In this document: positions 1 through 10,232 of the stretch, in pieces
Numbering within the stretch: position 1 is the stretch's first letter
Layout of the letters: each line of letters starts with the position of its first letter
From: Curtobacterium caseinilyticum
GTDB taxonomy: Bacteria > Actinomycetota > Actinomycetes > Actinomycetales > Microbacteriaceae
DNA: 64,000 bases
Assembly (NCBI RefSeq): GCF_030363035.1
Contig: NZ_JAUCMN010000001.1
Location: 310,001 to 374,000 of the forward strand
Reading direction: 5' to 3'
The notes under the pieces: generated by a model
What the model was told of the DNA's origin: nothing
Database searches by the model: none
The model's input: the letters and a program-made list of their open reading frames with translations, nothing else
Translations under genes and position numbers: made by a program

Positions 1-1208
1 AAGTCCGGCGGGGGCTTGAGCCGGTACCGCCCGAACACCGCGACGGCGTCGTCCACCGTCTCGACGCCGATCCGGGCACCGGGGCCGAGCTCGTCCGCGA
101 CGAACGCGGCGATGTCACGGCGGAAGTCGGGCTCGTCCTCGGCGTCCCGCACCGGTGCCATCCGCATCACCGCGTCGGCGATCCGCTCGGTGTCGTCCTG
201 GATGTACCCCGCCAGCAGGTCCTGCACGGTCGACCGCAGGCCGGGGTCGAGCCGCCCGACCGACCCGAAGTCGATGAGCGCCGGGCGACCGTCCGGCAGC
301 AGCACGACGTTCCCGGGGTGGAGGTCGGCGTGGTAGATCCCGTCGAAGACGACCTGCCGCAGGAACGCGTCGAGCACCGCACGCATCGGGGCGTCGAGGT
401 CCTCCCCCGCGCCGGCCGCCCGGAGCGCGCTCAGCGTCTCGCCCTCCAGGTACTCCATCACCATCACCCGGCGCCCGGACAGGTCCCGGTACGGCTCGGG
501 GAACGCCACCGCGTCGGGGCGGGCGCTCCGGGCCTGGGCCGCGCGGAGGGCCGTCAGGTTGCGCATCTCGGCCGTGAAGTCGACCTGCCGGACGAGGTCG
601 TCGGCGTACTGCTGTGCCACGTCCGCCACGCCGACCTGGCGCGCCTCGGCGCTCGTCCGCGCGAGGAAGCGGACCACCCGCAGGGCGATGTCGACGTCGC
701 GGCGCACGGCCTGGTCGATGCCCGGCCGCTGCACCTTGACGGCGACGACCGTGCCGTCACGCAGGGTGGCGCGGTGCACCTGGGCGATGGACGCGGCGGC
801 CACCGGCTCCGGGTCGAAGGTGGCGAACACCTCGTCGACGGGAGCCCCGAGTTCCTCCTCGAGCAGCGCGACGACCGCGGCCGGGTCGGCGGGCCGCACG
901 CTGCGCTGCAGGTGGACGAGCCCCTCGGTCCACTCGTCGGGCAACAGGTCGTCGCGCGTCGACAGCAGCTGGCCCATCTTGACGAACCCGCCACCGGCCT
1001 CCTCGAGCGCCCGGCGGAGGTGCTCGGCCTGCCGCCGCCGCAGGTCGGCGGTCTCGGGGTCGCGGGTGAAGTCGAGCCGGCGGAACGGGACGAGCTCGTG
1101 GCGGCGGGCGATCGCGAGCAGCTCGGCGGCACGGCGGGCGCGGGACCGGAGGCTGCCGACGGCGACGTCCTGCTGGCCGAGGTCGCTCAGGCGGGGCGGG
1201 GTGGGCAC
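1..1208 (-). CDS. ABC1/UbiB-family atypical kinase, 3' end outside window (partial)
   Basis: About 402 residues are visible, read from a GTG at 1208 to the window edge, where the C-terminus is cut off. The ABC1/AarF/UbiB atypical-kinase fold is supported by an Ala-rich nucleotide loop ([11 protein letters not shown]), a lysine motif (AVKVQRPG), a metal/catalytic motif (HADLHPGN near residue 294) and IDFGSVGR. The N-terminal [14 protein letters not shown] is the family's KxGQ motif. Members act in quinone or lipid metabolism; the substrate here is unknown. A CAGACT box lies 6 nt before the GTG and there is no good Shine-Dalgarno sequence, so a leaderless start is possible. It lies 161 nt downstream of aroB on the same strand. 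Family confidence is high, specific role low. Confidence 0.85.
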   Translation of the reverse strand, partial: MPTPPRLSDLGQQDVAVGSLRSRARRAAELLAIARRHELVPFRRLDFTRDPETADLRRRQAEHLRRALEEAGGGFVKMGQLLSTRDDLLPDEWTEGLVHLQRSVRPADPAAVVALLEEELGAPVDEVFATFDPEPVAAASIAQVHRATLRDGTVVAVKVQRPGIDQAVRRDVDIALRVVRFLARTSAEARQVGVADVAQQYADDLVRQVDFTAEMRNLTALRAAQARSARPDAVAFPEPYRDLSGRRVMVMEYLEGETLSALRAAGAGEDLDAPMRAVLDAFLRQVVFDGIYHADLHPGNVVLLPDGRPALIDFGSVGRLDPGLRSTVQDLLAGYIQDDTERIADAVMRMAPVRDAEDEPDFRRDIAAFVADELGPGARIGVETVDDAVAVFGRYRLKPPPD

Positions 1209-1320
1209 CGAGCCAGTCTGCTCCCCCGCCCCGCGGTCCCGCCCCGCTCCTGCACAGCCTGGAGGCGCGACGCACCGTCCACAGATCGGCCCGGGTCCTC
1301 GACGCGCTCGGTCTGACCGC

Positions 1321-1356
1321 TCGCCCCCCGACACGGACACCGCATCCGTGGGCGAC
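1321..1356 (-). terminator. possible weak hairpin downstream of aroB
   Basis: The arms CACGGA and TCCGTG enclose a 7-nt loop and are extended by TCGCC/GGCGA with a bulge. The hairpin lies just past the aroB stop and has no U-tract. It is weak; a terminator role is only inferred. Confidence 0.3.
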
Positions 1357-1369
1357 CGAACGAGGTCGA

Positions 1370-2467
1370 CTAGACGCCGACCTCCTGGTACGCGGTGAAC
1401 AGCAGGTGGTCCTCCGGCCCCTCGAGGGTGACCGGCTTGCCGACCCCGTCGAGGATGATGAACCGCAGCATGCCGGCGCGCGCCTTCTTGTCACGACGCA
1501 TGGTCGCCAGCAGCCCCTCCCACCGCCCGATCCCGTAGGAGGTCGGCAGCTCGAGCGACTCCAGGATCGAGCGGTGCCGGTCCACCGTGGCGTCGTCCAG
1601 GTGCCCCGTGAGTCGCGCGAGCTCGGCCGCGAAGACCATGCCGACCGACACCGCGGCACCGTGCCGCCACTGGTAGCGCTCCGCGTGCTCGATGGCGTGG
1701 CCGAGCGTGTGCCCGTAGTTCAGGACCTCACGCCGCCCCTGCTCGGTGAAGTCGTCCGCCACGACCTCGGCCTTCAACGCGATCGCGAGCTCCACCACCC
1801 GGCGGAACTCGGGTGTGGTCGGGTCGGTCGCCCGGTCGACGTCCGCCTCGATGACGTCCAGGATCTCGGGCACGGCGATGAAGCCGGCCTTCACGATCTC
1901 CGCGAAGCCGGTCAGCACGTCGTTCCTGGGCAGCGTCCGGACCAGGTCCAGGTCGGCCACGACGGCGCGCGGGTGGTGGAAGGCGCCCACCAGGTTCTTG
2001 CCCTCGTTCGTGTTGATCCCGGTCTTGCCGCCGACGCTCGCGTCGACGATGCCGAGGACGCTGGTCGGGACGGCGACGAAGGCCACGCCCCGCAGCCAGG
2101 TCGCGGCGACGAAGCCGGCGAGGTCCGTGACGGCGCCGCCGCCGAGCCCGATGACGGCGTCGGTGCGGGTGAAGTCGGCCTGTCCCATGACCTGCCAGCA
2201 GAAGGCGGCGACCTCGACGCGCTTCGCGGCCTCGGCGTCCGGAACCTCGGCGATGAGCGCGTCGAGCCCGGCCTCGACCAGGACGGCGCGCAGGTCGTTC
2301 GCGCGCGCGCCGAGTGTCGGAGCGTGCACGATCAGGACCTTGGCCACGCGGGGACCGAGGAGCGCAGCGACCGATCCGAACAGGCCGTTGCCGACCACGA
2401 CCGGGTAGCCGTCGGCGCCGCCGACGCGGATCTCGGTGGTGCCCTCGGGCAGGTTCGACGTGGTCAC
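1370..2467 (-). CDS. aroB: 3-dehydroquinate synthase
   Basis: This 365-residue protein is the usual length for AroB, which converts DAHP to 3-dehydroquinate in the shikimate pathway, in the cytoplasm, using NAD and a divalent metal. Supporting motifs are [21 protein letters not shown] (NAD/phosphate binding), [20 protein letters not shown] and the metal-ligand region [13 protein letters not shown]. The GTG start overlaps the aroK stop as GTGA, so translation is probably coupled to aroK. It is the last gene of an aroC-aroK-aroB block, and aroE is not in the block. Confidence 0.97.
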   Translation of the reverse strand: MTTSNLPEGTTEIRVGGADGYPVVVGNGLFGSVAALLGPRVAKVLIVHAPTLGARANDLRAVLVEAGLDALIAEVPDAEAAKRVEVAAFCWQVMGQADFTRTDAVIGLGGGAVTDLAGFVAATWLRGVAFVAVPTSVLGIVDASVGGKTGINTNEGKNLVGAFHHPRAVVADLDLVRTLPRNDVLTGFAEIVKAGFIAVPEILDVIEADVDRATDPTTPEFRRVVELAIALKAEVVADDFTEQGRREVLNYGHTLGHAIEHAERYQWRHGAAVSVGMVFAAELARLTGHLDDATVDRHRSILESLELPTSYGIGRWEGLLATMRRDKKARAGMLRFIILDGVGKPVTLEGPEDHLLFTAYQEVGV

Positions 2468-3171
2468 GGTGTCCCTCCGGTGGTCGACTGCGGGCGGCTG
2501 CCCGTGCCGGCGCTGGTCTCGTCAGCGTTGGTCTCGTCAGCGTTGGTCTCGTCGGTGCTGTTCTCGTCGGTGCTGGTCGCGGCGGTGCCGGCCGCGGCGG
2601 TGCCGGTCGCATCGGTACCGGCCGCATCGGTGCCGGTCGTGTCGGTGAGCCAGGCCACGACGTCACGGACGACGTGGGACATCGGCCGCCTCGACGTGTC
2701 GAACGTGGCGTGGGCGAGTTCGGCGTAGGTCGCGGCCCGGGCGTCGAGGATCGACTGCCACGCGTCGATGCCGCCCTGCGCCAGCAGCGGACGGTCGCTG
2801 CCGGCGATCCGGTCGGCGACGGCCTCGGGCGAGACCGTCAGCAGCACGACGCGTGCGCCGGCGAGCTGGGCCCTGGTGTCCGGGTGCGTCACTGCTCCCC
2901 CGCCCACGGCGATCACGCCGCCGGCCGCCAGGGCGACGCGCACGGCCTCGGCCTCGAGCACCCGGAACACCGGCTCGCCGCGCTCGGCGAAGATGCCCGG
3001 GATGGGACCGTGCTCCCGCGCGATCACCCGGTCCGTGTCGGTGAACGGGACGCCGAGGGCCTTCGCGACCCGTCTGCCCACACTCGACTTGCCGGCGCCC
3101 ATCGGCCCGATGACCACGACGGGTGCGGTGCCGGCGCTGGTGGCCCGCCTCGACGCGTCGGTGCCGCTCAC
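2464..3171 (-). CDS. aroK: shikimate kinase with repetitive C-terminal tail
   Basis: Phosphorylates shikimate at the 3-hydroxyl with ATP. The P-loop [13 protein letters not shown], the DTD shikimate-binding motif, the GEPVFRVLE segment and GGGAV are all visible, and the LID/arginine region is around SDRPLL. The GTG start overlaps the aroC stop (GTGA), giving 235 residues. That is about 50-60 more than typical AroK: after VVAWLTD the chain becomes a Thr/Ala/Asp/Glu repeat (for example [18 protein letters not shown]) coded by short direct repeats at about 2515-2640. The tail is low complexity and probably disordered. Its end overlaps aroB. Confidence 0.95.
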   Translation of the reverse strand: MSGTDASRRATSAGTAPVVVIGPMGAGKSSVGRRVAKALGVPFTDTDRVIAREHGPIPGIFAERGEPVFRVLEAEAVRVALAAGGVIAVGGGAVTHPDTRAQLAGARVVLLTVSPEAVADRIAGSDRPLLAQGGIDAWQSILDARAATYAELAHATFDTSRRPMSHVVRDVVAWLTDTTGTDAAGTDATGTAAAGTAATSTDENSTDETNADETNADETSAGTGSRPQSTTGGTP

Positions 3172-4388
3172 CGGGCGGTCGAGTGCTCGGCGGCCTCGGT
3201 GCGACGCGAGCGCAGGGTCTCCGGGATCGAGGCGAGGTAGGCGTCGAGGTTCCGCTTCGTCTCCACCAGGCTGTCGCCGCCGAACTTCTCGAGCACGGCG
3301 TCGGCCAGCACCAGTGCGACCATCGCCTCGGCGACGACCCCGGCGGCGGGCACGGCGCACACGTCGCTGCGCTGGTGGTGCGCGGAGGCGTCCTCGCCGG
3401 TGGCGACGTCGATCGTGTGGAGCGCGTGCGGCACGGTGGCGATGGGCTTCATGCCGGCGCGGACGCGCAGCACGGTGCCGGTCGACATGCCACCTTCGGT
3501 CCCGCCGGCGCGGTCGCTCGTACGGACGATCTGGCCGTCCTCGCGGTACAGCTCGTCGTGCGCCTCGGAGCCACGGCGACCCGCGGTGGCGAAGCCGTCG
3601 CCGACCTCGACGCCCTTGATCGCCTGGATGCCCATGATCGCCGCAGCGAGCCGGGCGTCCAGCCGCCGGTCCCACTGCACGTGCGAGCCGAGCCCCGGCG
3701 GCACGCCGTAGAAGAGGACCTCGACGACGCCGCCCAGGGTGTCACCGTCCTTCTTCGCGGCCTCGACCTCGGTCACCATCCGTGCCGAGGTCTCGGCGTC
3801 GAAGCACCGGAGCTGGTCCTCGTCGAGGCGGTCGACGTCGTCGGGAAGCGGCAGGTCGGTGCCGTCGGGGACCCGCACGGTGCCGACCTGCAGCGTGTGC
3901 GCCACCGAACGGATGCCCAGCTCGGACAGGAAGGACTTCGCGACGGCGCCGAGCGCCACCCGAGCCGCGGTCTCGCGGGCCGAGGCACGCTCGAGGATCG
4001 GTCGGGCCTCGTCGAAGCCGTACTTCTGCATGCCGACCAGGTCGGCGTGGCCCGGACGCGGTCGGGTCAGGGGCGCGCTGCGACCGCGCGACATCTCGGT
4101 GGACTCGACGGGCTCCGGGTTCATCACCTCGACCCACTTCGGCCACTCAGTGTTGCCGATGCGGATCGCGATCGGGCTGCCGAGCGAGTACCCGTGGCGG
4201 ACGCCGCCGGACACGTGCAGCTCGTCCTGCTCGAACTTCATGCGCGAGCCCCGCCCGTAGCCGAGCTTGCGTCGCGCGAGGTCGGTGCGGATCGACTCGA
4301 ACGACACCGGGACGCCAGCGGGCAGGCCCTCGAGCATCGCGACGAGTTCGGGTCCGTGGGACTCACCAGCGGTCAACCAACGAAGCAT
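3168..4388 (-). CDS. aroC: chorismate synthase
   Basis: Converts 5-enolpyruvylshikimate 3-phosphate to chorismate with reduced FMN. The N-terminus [37 protein letters not shown] and [16 protein letters not shown] match the family, and the 406-residue length is normal. The start is set by GGGAGG at 4398-4403, 9 nt before the ATG at 4388. The in-frame ATG at 4397 abuts that ribosome site and is unlikely. A strong hairpin separates the gene from mltG upstream. The stop overlaps the aroK GTG. The shikimate dehydrogenase gene found here in some relatives is absent. Confidence 0.97.
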   Translation of the reverse strand: MLRWLTAGESHGPELVAMLEGLPAGVPVSFESIRTDLARRKLGYGRGSRMKFEQDELHVSGGVRHGYSLGSPIAIRIGNTEWPKWVEVMNPEPVESTEMSRGRSAPLTRPRPGHADLVGMQKYGFDEARPILERASARETAARVALGAVAKSFLSELGIRSVAHTLQVGTVRVPDGTDLPLPDDVDRLDEDQLRCFDAETSARMVTEVEAAKKDGDTLGGVVEVLFYGVPPGLGSHVQWDRRLDARLAAAIMGIQAIKGVEVGDGFATAGRRGSEAHDELYREDGQIVRTSDRAGGTEGGMSTGTVLRVRAGMKPIATVPHALHTIDVATGEDASAHHQRSDVCAVPAAGVVAEAMVALVLADAVLEKFGGDSLVETKRNLDAYLASIPETLRSRRTEAAEHSTAR

Positions 4389-4410
4389 GTCGACCATCCT
4401 CCCACAGCGT

Positions 4411-4453
4411 CGGGCCGTGCGACGCGGGCTGGTACCCCCGCGCGCACGGCCCG
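4411..4453 (-). terminator. strong hairpin between mltG and aroC
   Basis: The arms CGGGCCGTGCGACGCGGG (4411-4428) and CCCGCGCGCACGGCCCG (4437-4453) pair over 17 bp with a single bulged base and an 8-nt loop. The hairpin starts 15 nt past the mltG stop and ends 7 nt before the aroC ribosome site. There is no U-tract. It could terminate mltG transcription, or attenuate or mask the aroCKB leader. Confidence 0.7.
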
Positions 4454-4467
4454 TGCGGCGACTGCGG

Positions 4468-6069
4468 CTACTGGTAGTCCGGGTGCGCCCGGAGCCAGGC
4501 CTGGAACTGCTTCACGGCCACCTGGTGCTGCGCGTACGTGTCGGAGAAGACCGTCTCGCCCGTCTCCAGGTCGACCGTGACGAAGTAGAGCCAGTTCCCA
4601 GTCGCCTCCTGCGTGACCGCCTTGATGGCGATGTCGCCGGGGTTCGAGATCGGCGCGGGCGGCAGGCCCTTGTGCACGTAGGTGTTGTACCGGTTGCCCG
4701 CGTCGGCGCGCTCGGCGTCGGTGGTGGTGACGGTGTGCGTGTTGCCCGTCCCGTACGCCACCGTGGCGTCCGACTGCAGTGGCATGTCGATGTCGAGCCG
4801 GTTCTGGAACACCCGGGCGACCTTCGGGTAGTCGGCGGCCAGACCGGCCTCCTTCTGCACGAGCGACGCGAAGACGATCACGCGCTCCTGGTCCGCCTCC
4901 GCGACGCCCGCAGCGGCCAGGTGCTGCTTCATCGTGTCGACCATGGACTGGAAGTACTGCTTCGCCGTCCAACCCGGGTTGATCGGGTACGTGGCGGGGA
5001 ACAGCCAGCCCTCGAGCGTGGTGGCGTTCGCCGGCAGCCCGTACGCCTGCACGTCCTTCGCCGCGGCCGACACCTCGGCCGCGGTCAGTCCGGCCTTCGA
5101 GACCATGCCGGCCTCGATGTCCTTCAGTGCCGTGCCCTCGGGGATGACGATGGACGCCTGCACGCGGTTGTCGTCGTCCTGCAGCGCGTCGAGCGCCGAC
5201 TTCGCGCTCATCTCCTTCTTCATGGCGTACGAGCCGGGCTGGAACTGCACGTCCGGCGTCGCCAGCAGCAGCTTGTAGAAGACCTGCGAGCTCTTCACCA
5301 CACCGCTGCGCTGCAGCGTCTTCGCGACGTCCTCGCCGATGTCGCCCTGCTTGATGGTGATGGTCACCTTGCCGGTGCCGCTCCCCGTGTAGTCGTCGGG
5401 CTCCTTCGCGCCGCCGAGGGCGCCCACGAGCTGCTGCACCTTCGGTGCCGCGAACGCGTACGCACCCACACCGCCGCCCACGACCACCGCGACGATCAGG
5501 ATCCCGGCGACGAGCGGTCCCCGACGTCGCTTCGGGCGCGGTTCGCGCTGCGGCCGGGAGGCACGGCCTCCGCCGCCCCGTCCGTCGCCCCCGGTGCCTC
5601 CCGTGCCACCACCGCCGCGCCCGGACCCGCCGTGCCCACCGGCTGCGCCGGCACCCGCGCCGCCGCCGCGAGCACTCCGCACCTCGTCGGCGTCGGGCGC
5701 GGGGACCTCACCGGTGAGGAGCGCCTGCACTTCGGGGTGGAGCTCGTCGTGTGACCGCGCCACCGGAGCGTCCGCGGGCGAGACGGGCCGACCACCGGAC
5801 TGCTCGCGTGCACCGCCGGCCGGGTCGTGCGGCGAGGGCGCCGCGGTGTCCTGCGATCGGGCACGCTCTGCAGCGGCAGCGGCAGCGGCTGCGGCAGCGG
5901 CGTCGGCCTCGGCCGCCCTCGCCTCACGCCGCGACATCGGCCGGTCGGTCTCGGCCGCGGGGTCGGTGGCGCGTCGTCGTCGCTCGGCGTCGTTGCCGGG
6001 CGCGATGATCGCGTTCCAGTCCAGGTCGTCTGCCAACGGATCCTCGGTCTCTCGGGTCTGGGGCTCCAC
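4468..6069 (-). CDS. mltG: endolytic murein transglycosylase MltG (YceG family)
   Basis: A membrane-anchored lytic transglycosylase that cleaves nascent glycan strands. From the GTG at 6069 the protein has 533 residues. Residues 1-180 are a cytoplasmic low-complexity tail with a run of about 11 alanines and a Gly-rich stretch. One membrane segment follows at about 184-206 ([20 protein letters not shown]), preceded by a basic KRRRG anchor, and then the YceG domain. The catalytic glutamate is probably E407 in LVQKEAGLA, with the family motif [10 protein letters not shown] upstream. The tail is far longer than in E. coli MltG. The start is uncertain; only weak GGGG precedes it. The gene lies 56 nt after ruvX. 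Confidence 0.92.
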   Translation of the reverse strand: MEPQTRETEDPLADDLDWNAIIAPGNDAERRRRATDPAAETDRPMSRREARAAEADAAAAAAAAAAAERARSQDTAAPSPHDPAGGAREQSGGRPVSPADAPVARSHDELHPEVQALLTGEVPAPDADEVRSARGGGAGAGAAGGHGGSGRGGGGTGGTGGDGRGGGGRASRPQREPRPKRRRGPLVAGILIVAVVVGGGVGAYAFAAPKVQQLVGALGGAKEPDDYTGSGTGKVTITIKQGDIGEDVAKTLQRSGVVKSSQVFYKLLLATPDVQFQPGSYAMKKEMSAKSALDALQDDDNRVQASIVIPEGTALKDIEAGMVSKAGLTAAEVSAAAKDVQAYGLPANATTLEGWLFPATYPINPGWTAKQYFQSMVDTMKQHLAAAGVAEADQERVIVFASLVQKEAGLAADYPKVARVFQNRLDIDMPLQSDATVAYGTGNTHTVTTTDAERADAGNRYNTYVHKGLPPAPISNPGDIAIKAVTQEATGNWLYFVTVDLETGETVFSDTYAQHQVAVKQFQAWLRAHPDYQ

Positions 6070-6125
6070 CTGGGCCCCGCCGGTCCGGGAACGACGGTCT
6101 CCCGACCCGCCCCGGGGCCGGTCGG

Positions 6126-6575
6126 TCAGGGGAGCGTGGCGCCGGGAGCGGCGCTGGACGCACGCTCGTGGTCGAGCGCGTGTTGCAGAATGATAACAGC
6201 GGCCGCTTGGTCGATCACGGCCCGGGACTGCTTCGTGTTCCGTCCCGCCTGGTGCAGTCCGCGCTGTGCGGTCACCGTCGACAGGCGCTCGTCGACGAGA
6301 CGGACGGCCCGGTGAGCGGCGAGCCGCTCCGCGAAGGACCGGGCGTCCGCGGTCGACGGCGTGTCGTCGCCCGACATCGACAGCGGCAGACCGACGACCA
6401 GTTCGAGCACGTCGTACTCGTCCGCCAGCTCGACGATCCGCTGCACGTCGGTCGCGTCGTCCCGCCGGACCGTCTCCACCGGCGTGGCCAGCAGACCGTC
6501 CCGGTCGCACACGGCGACACCGATGCGTGCCCGGCCGACGTCGATGCCGAGCCGTCGGCCCGGTCGCATCGCCAC
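6126..6575 (-). CDS. ruvX: RuvX/YqgF Holliday-junction resolvase-like nuclease
   Basis: A 149-residue RNase H-fold protein in the YqgF family, linked to pre-16S rRNA processing and, less securely, to Holliday junction resolution. Family motifs are LGIDVGRARIGVA (first acidic residue), VVGLPLSMSG, VDERLSTV and IDQAAAVIILQ. It begins at a GTG (6575), or at the ATG two codons later (6569), immediately after the alaS stop. The alaS-ruvX-mltG order is conserved in Actinobacteria, so the three are probably co-transcribed. Confidence 0.93.
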   Translation of the reverse strand: MAMRPGRRLGIDVGRARIGVAVCDRDGLLATPVETVRRDDATDVQRIVELADEYDVLELVVGLPLSMSGDDTPSTADARSFAERLAAHRAVRLVDERLSTVTAQRGLHQAGRNTKQSRAVIDQAAAVIILQHALDHERASSAAPGATLP

Positions 6576-6577
6576 GG

Positions 6578-9235
6578 TCAGCCGGCCAGACGCGCCGTCA
6601 CGGCACGCAGCGCCGCGGGGAGCGCCGTCGCGTCGGTGCCACCGCCCTGCGCGAGGTCCGGCTTGCCGCCACCCCCACCGCCGAGGACGCCCGCGGCCTC
6701 CTTGGCGAGCGGACCCGCCTGGACCCCGGCTGCGCGGGCTGCGTCGTTGGTGGCGACGATGACGACGGGCTTGCCGGCCACGACCGCGCCGAGCACCACG
6801 ACCGCGGCGCCGTCACCGAGCTGCCCGCGGACACCGGTGGCGAGCGATCGCAGGTCGTCGCCCGACTGCAGGCCGTCGACGGTCTCGGCCACGACGGTGG
6901 TGGCACCGACGGTCGTCGCCTGGCGGGCGATCGACGGGACGCGCTGCTGCAGGTTCGCCGACTCGAACTCCGCGATCCGCTTCTGGGCCGCGCGCAGGTC
7001 CTCCATCAGACCCTGCACCCGGGTCGGCAGGTCCTCGCGAGGGGCCTTCAGGGCGCTCGACAGCTGCGACACGATGGTGCGCTCGACCGCCAGGTCACGG
7101 AAGCCCTCGAGGCCGACGAGCGCCTCGACGCGGCGGTTGGTCGAGCCGACGCTCGACTCCCCCACCAGGTTGACGAGCCCGACCTGCGCGCTCGACGCGA
7201 CGTGGGTACCGCCGCACAGCTCTCGGGACCACGGGCCGCCGATGTCGACCATGCGGACCTCGGCACCGTACTTCTCGCCGAACAGCGCCTGTGCGCCGAG
7301 GGCCTTCGCCTCGTCGAGGGGCATGATCCGCGTGGAGACCTCGAGGTCGGACCGGATCGCCGTGTTCACGACCTCCTCGATCTCGGAGCGGGTCGCGCCC
7401 GAGACCGGCTGCGACCACGAGAAGTCGAGGCGCATGTAGCCGGACTTGTTGTACGAGCCCGCCTGGAGCGCCTCCGGCCCGAGCACGTCGCGGAGCGCCG
7501 CGTTGACCAGGTGCGTGGCGGAGTGCGCCTGCGTGGCTCCGCGACGGTACTCCGCGTCGACGATCGTCGTGGCGGCGTCACCCACACCGACCTCGCCGGA
7601 GCGGACCTGGACCGTGTGGCTCCACAGGCCGGTGACCGGGCGCTGGACGTCGAGCACCTCGAGGTCGAAGCCGTTGCCGACGATCGAGCCCTGGTCGGCG
7701 TCCTGGCCGCCCGACTCGGCGTAGAGCGACGTCTCGCCGAGGATCACCTCGGCGATGTCCCCCGCGACCGCGCGGTCCACGCTGACGCCGTCGACGATGA
7801 TGCCGAGCACCGCGGACTCGGCCTCGAGCGCGTCGTAGCCGAGGAAGACGGTCTCGCCCTTCGCCCGGAAGGCGCTGTAGACGCTGAGGTCGGCGAGGGC
7901 GGTCTTCTTGCTCTTCGCGTCGGCCTTGGCGCGGGCACGCTGCTCGGACATGAGCGTCTCGAACGCGCCACGGTCCACCTGCACGCCCGCTTCCTCCGCC
8001 ATCTCCATGGTGAGGTCGATCGGGAATCCGAAGGTGTCGTGCAGCAGGAAGGCGGTGTCGCCACCGATCGCCGGGGCGCCGTCCTGCTTCGCGCGCTCGA
8101 CGGCGACGTCGAGGATGGTGGTGCCCTGCGCGAGGGTGCGGAGGAACGTCTCCTCCTCGGCGTAGACGGTGCGCGCGATGCGGTCGTAGTCGCTCGCCAC
8201 CTCGGGGTACGCGCCCTGCATCGCGTCGCGCGACGCCGGGAACAGCTCCGGGAAGGTCGCGCCCTCGACACCGAGCAGGCGCATCGCGCGGACGGTGCGA
8301 CGGAGCAGGCGGCGGAGGATGTACCCGCGGCCCTCGTTCGACGGGGTCACGCCGTCGGCGACGAGCATCAACGAGGAGCGGACGTGGTCGGCGATCACGC
8401 GCATGCGGACGTCGTCCTCGTGCACGGCTCCGTACTCGCGGCCCGAGATCGCGGCCGCCCGGTCGAGCACCGGACGGACCTGGTCGATCTCGTACATGTT
8501 GTCGACGCCCTGCTTGATGAACGCGACGCGCTCGAGACCCATGCCGGTGTCGATGTTCTTGTTCGGCAACTCGCCCGTGATCGCGAAGTCGTACTTCGAG
8601 CGGACGTCGGCGATCTGGTACTGCATGAACACGAGGTTCCAGATCTCGACGTACCGGTCGTCGTCCGTCGCCGGGCCGCCGTCCTGGCCGTAAGCAGGGC
8701 CGCGGTCGAAGAAGATCTCGGAGCAGGGGCCCGCGGGGCCGGGCTGTCCGGTCGACCAGTAGTTGGTGTCCTTACCGAGACGCTGGATGCGGTCGTCCGG
8801 CAGCGACGAGTGCGCCTTCCAGAACGCGATCGCCTCGTCGTCCTCCTCGTAGACGGTGACCCAGAGGTCGTCCGCCGAGAACCCGAGGCCACCGTCCGCC
8901 TCCGGTGACGTCAGGAACTCCCAGGCGTACTGGATCGCCTGCTCCTTGAAGTAGTCACCGAACGAGAAGTTGCCGTTCATCTGGAAGAACGTGCCGTGCC
9001 GAGGGGTCTTGCCGACCTCCTCGATGTCGTTCGTGCGGATGCACTTCTGCACGCTCGTCGCGCGCGGGTACGGCGCGGGGATCAGCCCGGTCAGGTACGG
9101 GATGAACGGGACCATGCCGGCGACCGTGAAGAGCAGCGAGGGGTCGTCCGAGACGAGCGACGCGGACGGGACGACGGTGTGTCCGCGGTCGCCGAAGAAC
9201 TGGAGCCAACGGCGGCGGATCTCTGCGGTCTGCAT
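6578..9235 (-). CDS. alaS: alanine--tRNA ligase
   Basis: A class II synthetase of 885 residues. The N-terminal catalytic part shows VPSASLVSDDPSLLFTVAGM and TSVQKCIRTNDIEEVG. The editing domain carries the zinc motif HSATHLVNAALR with CGGTHV. The C-terminal DHHA1-like domain ends in GGGGGGKPDLAQGGG, the usual C-Ala signature. The ATG at 9235 follows AGGAAG with good spacing. It is intact and full length. Confidence 0.98.
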   Translation of the reverse strand: MQTAEIRRRWLQFFGDRGHTVVPSASLVSDDPSLLFTVAGMVPFIPYLTGLIPAPYPRATSVQKCIRTNDIEEVGKTPRHGTFFQMNGNFSFGDYFKEQAIQYAWEFLTSPEADGGLGFSADDLWVTVYEEDDEAIAFWKAHSSLPDDRIQRLGKDTNYWSTGQPGPAGPCSEIFFDRGPAYGQDGGPATDDDRYVEIWNLVFMQYQIADVRSKYDFAITGELPNKNIDTGMGLERVAFIKQGVDNMYEIDQVRPVLDRAAAISGREYGAVHEDDVRMRVIADHVRSSLMLVADGVTPSNEGRGYILRRLLRRTVRAMRLLGVEGATFPELFPASRDAMQGAYPEVASDYDRIARTVYAEEETFLRTLAQGTTILDVAVERAKQDGAPAIGGDTAFLLHDTFGFPIDLTMEMAEEAGVQVDRGAFETLMSEQRARAKADAKSKKTALADLSVYSAFRAKGETVFLGYDALEAESAVLGIIVDGVSVDRAVAGDIAEVILGETSLYAESGGQDADQGSIVGNGFDLEVLDVQRPVTGLWSHTVQVRSGEVGVGDAATTIVDAEYRRGATQAHSATHLVNAALRDVLGPEALQAGSYNKSGYMRLDFSWSQPVSGATRSEIEEVVNTAIRSDLEVSTRIMPLDEAKALGAQALFGEKYGAEVRMVDIGGPWSRELCGGTHVASSAQVGLVNLVGESSVGSTNRRVEALVGLEGFRDLAVERTIVSQLSSALKAPREDLPTRVQGLMEDLRAAQKRIAEFESANLQQRVPSIARQATTVGATTVVAETVDGLQSGDDLRSLATGVRGQLGDGAAVVVLGAVVAGKPVVIVATNDAARAAGVQAGPLAKEAAGVLGGGGGGKPDLAQGGGTDATALPAALRAVTARLAG

Positions 9236-9289
9236 GGTGCTTCCTGATTCAGGTCGGCGGGAGGGTGTGAGGCGTGGGCGACGCAGCGG

Positions 9290-9472
9290 TCAGCCGTCGG
9301 TGCGGAGTTCGGCCTCGCGGGAGCGGTACCCGTCGGCCACGGCGCCGGTGAAGGCCTTCGTCCGGGCGTCGACGTCCGCGAAGAAGCGCGCTCCGCGGGG
9401 CGTGTTCGCGATCCGGTGCGCCGCGGCGAACCCGATGACGATGCCGACGGCGACGAAGAACAGCTGCTTCAC
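9290..9472 (-). CDS. small single-span membrane protein, unknown function
   Basis: A 60-residue protein starting at a GTG (9472) behind GGGAGAGG. It has one N-terminal membrane segment (LFFVAVGIVIGFAAAHRI) followed by a short charged tail (GARFFADVDARTKAFTGAVADGYRSREAEL would face the cytoplasm or membrane surface). It lies between rpsD and alaS, 54 nt from the alaS start. Similar tiny proteins sit at this spot in related genomes as far as I recall; no function is known. Confidence 0.8.
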   Translation of the reverse strand: MKQLFFVAVGIVIGFAAAHRIANTPRGARFFADVDARTKAFTGAVADGYRSREAELRTDG

Positions 9473-9548
9473 GGTGCCTCTCCCTGTCGTGCACGCGAGC
9501 GGTGCGTGCCCGAACGAGTGTAGTGGCGCAGGGCCCCGGGTACGCCGA

Positions 9549-9584
9549 ACGGCGGGCCGCCCTCCTGAGAGGACGACCCGCCGT
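9549..9584 (-). terminator. rpsD: rpsD intrinsic-type terminator hairpin
   Basis: The arms 9549-9563 and 9570-9584 form a 15-bp stem, 13 Watson-Crick pairs plus two G-U pairs, around a 6-nt loop, 18 nt downstream of the rpsD stop. There is no U-run, which is common for actinobacterial terminators. Confidence 0.75.
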
Positions 9585-9602
9585 CCGGGTGTGATCGGTG
9601 GA

Positions 9603-10232
9603 TCAGCGAGCTGCGTAGTACTCGACGACGAGCTGCACTTCACAGGTCACGGGGACCTCGGCGCGCTTCGGGCGACGGACCAGGCGGGCCTGGAGCTTCT
9701 CGATCTCGACCTCGAGGTAGCCCGGGACCTTCGGCAGGACCTCGAGGTGACCACCGGCGGCGGCGACCTGGAGGGGCTCGAGCGACTCGGAGCGCTGCTT
9801 GACGTGGATCATCTGGCCCTCCTTGACGCGGAAGGAGGGGCGGTCGACGAGCTTGCCGTCGACGAGGATGTGGCGGTGCACGATCAGCTGACGGGCCTGC
9901 GCGGTGGTGCGGGCGAAGCCGGCACGGAGCACGAGGGCGTCGAGGCGCTGCTCGAGGAGCTCGACCAGGTTCTCACCGGTCAGGCCCTTCGTCTTGCGGG
10001 CCTCTTCGAAGACGATGCGGAGCTGCTTCTCGCGGATGCCGTACTGGGCGCGCAGACGCTGCTTCTCACGGAGGCGGACGGCGTAGTCGCTGTCCGCACG
10101 ACGGCGGGTGCGGCCGTGCTCACCGGGGCCGTAGGGGCGCTTCTCGAGGTAACGGGCCGCCTTCGGCGTCAGCGGGATGCCGAGCGCGCGCGAGAGACGG
10201 GTCTTGCTGCGGGTGCGTGACTTGGTAGACAC
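9603..10232 (-). CDS. rpsD: 30S ribosomal protein S4
   Basis: A primary 16S rRNA-binding ribosomal protein of 209 residues. S4 features include the N-terminal basic segment, EKRPYGPGEHG, the S4 RNA-binding domain (LEQRLDALVLRAGFARTTAQARQ, then IVHRHILVDGKLVDRPS) and the C-terminal Tyr-Tyr. It has no zinc-type Cys cluster, so it is the C-minus form. The GTG at 10232 follows AAAAGGA. It is a lone transcription unit with its own promoter about 220 nt upstream. Confidence 0.97.
   Translation of the reverse strand: MSTKSRTRSKTRLSRALGIPLTPKAARYLEKRPYGPGEHGRTRRRADSDYAVRLREKQRLRAQYGIREKQLRIVFEEARKTKGLTGENLVELLEQRLDALVLRAGFARTTAQARQLIVHRHILVDGKLVDRPSFRVKEGQMIHVKQRSESLEPLQVAAAGGHLEVLPKVPGYLEVEIEKLQARLVRRPKRAEVPVTCEVQLVVEYYAAR

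Noticed and set aside
4395..4397. ATG at 4397 as the aroC start
   Set aside because: The GGGAGG site directly touches it, leaving no spacing; the ATG 9 nt downstream matches both the site and the family N-terminus.
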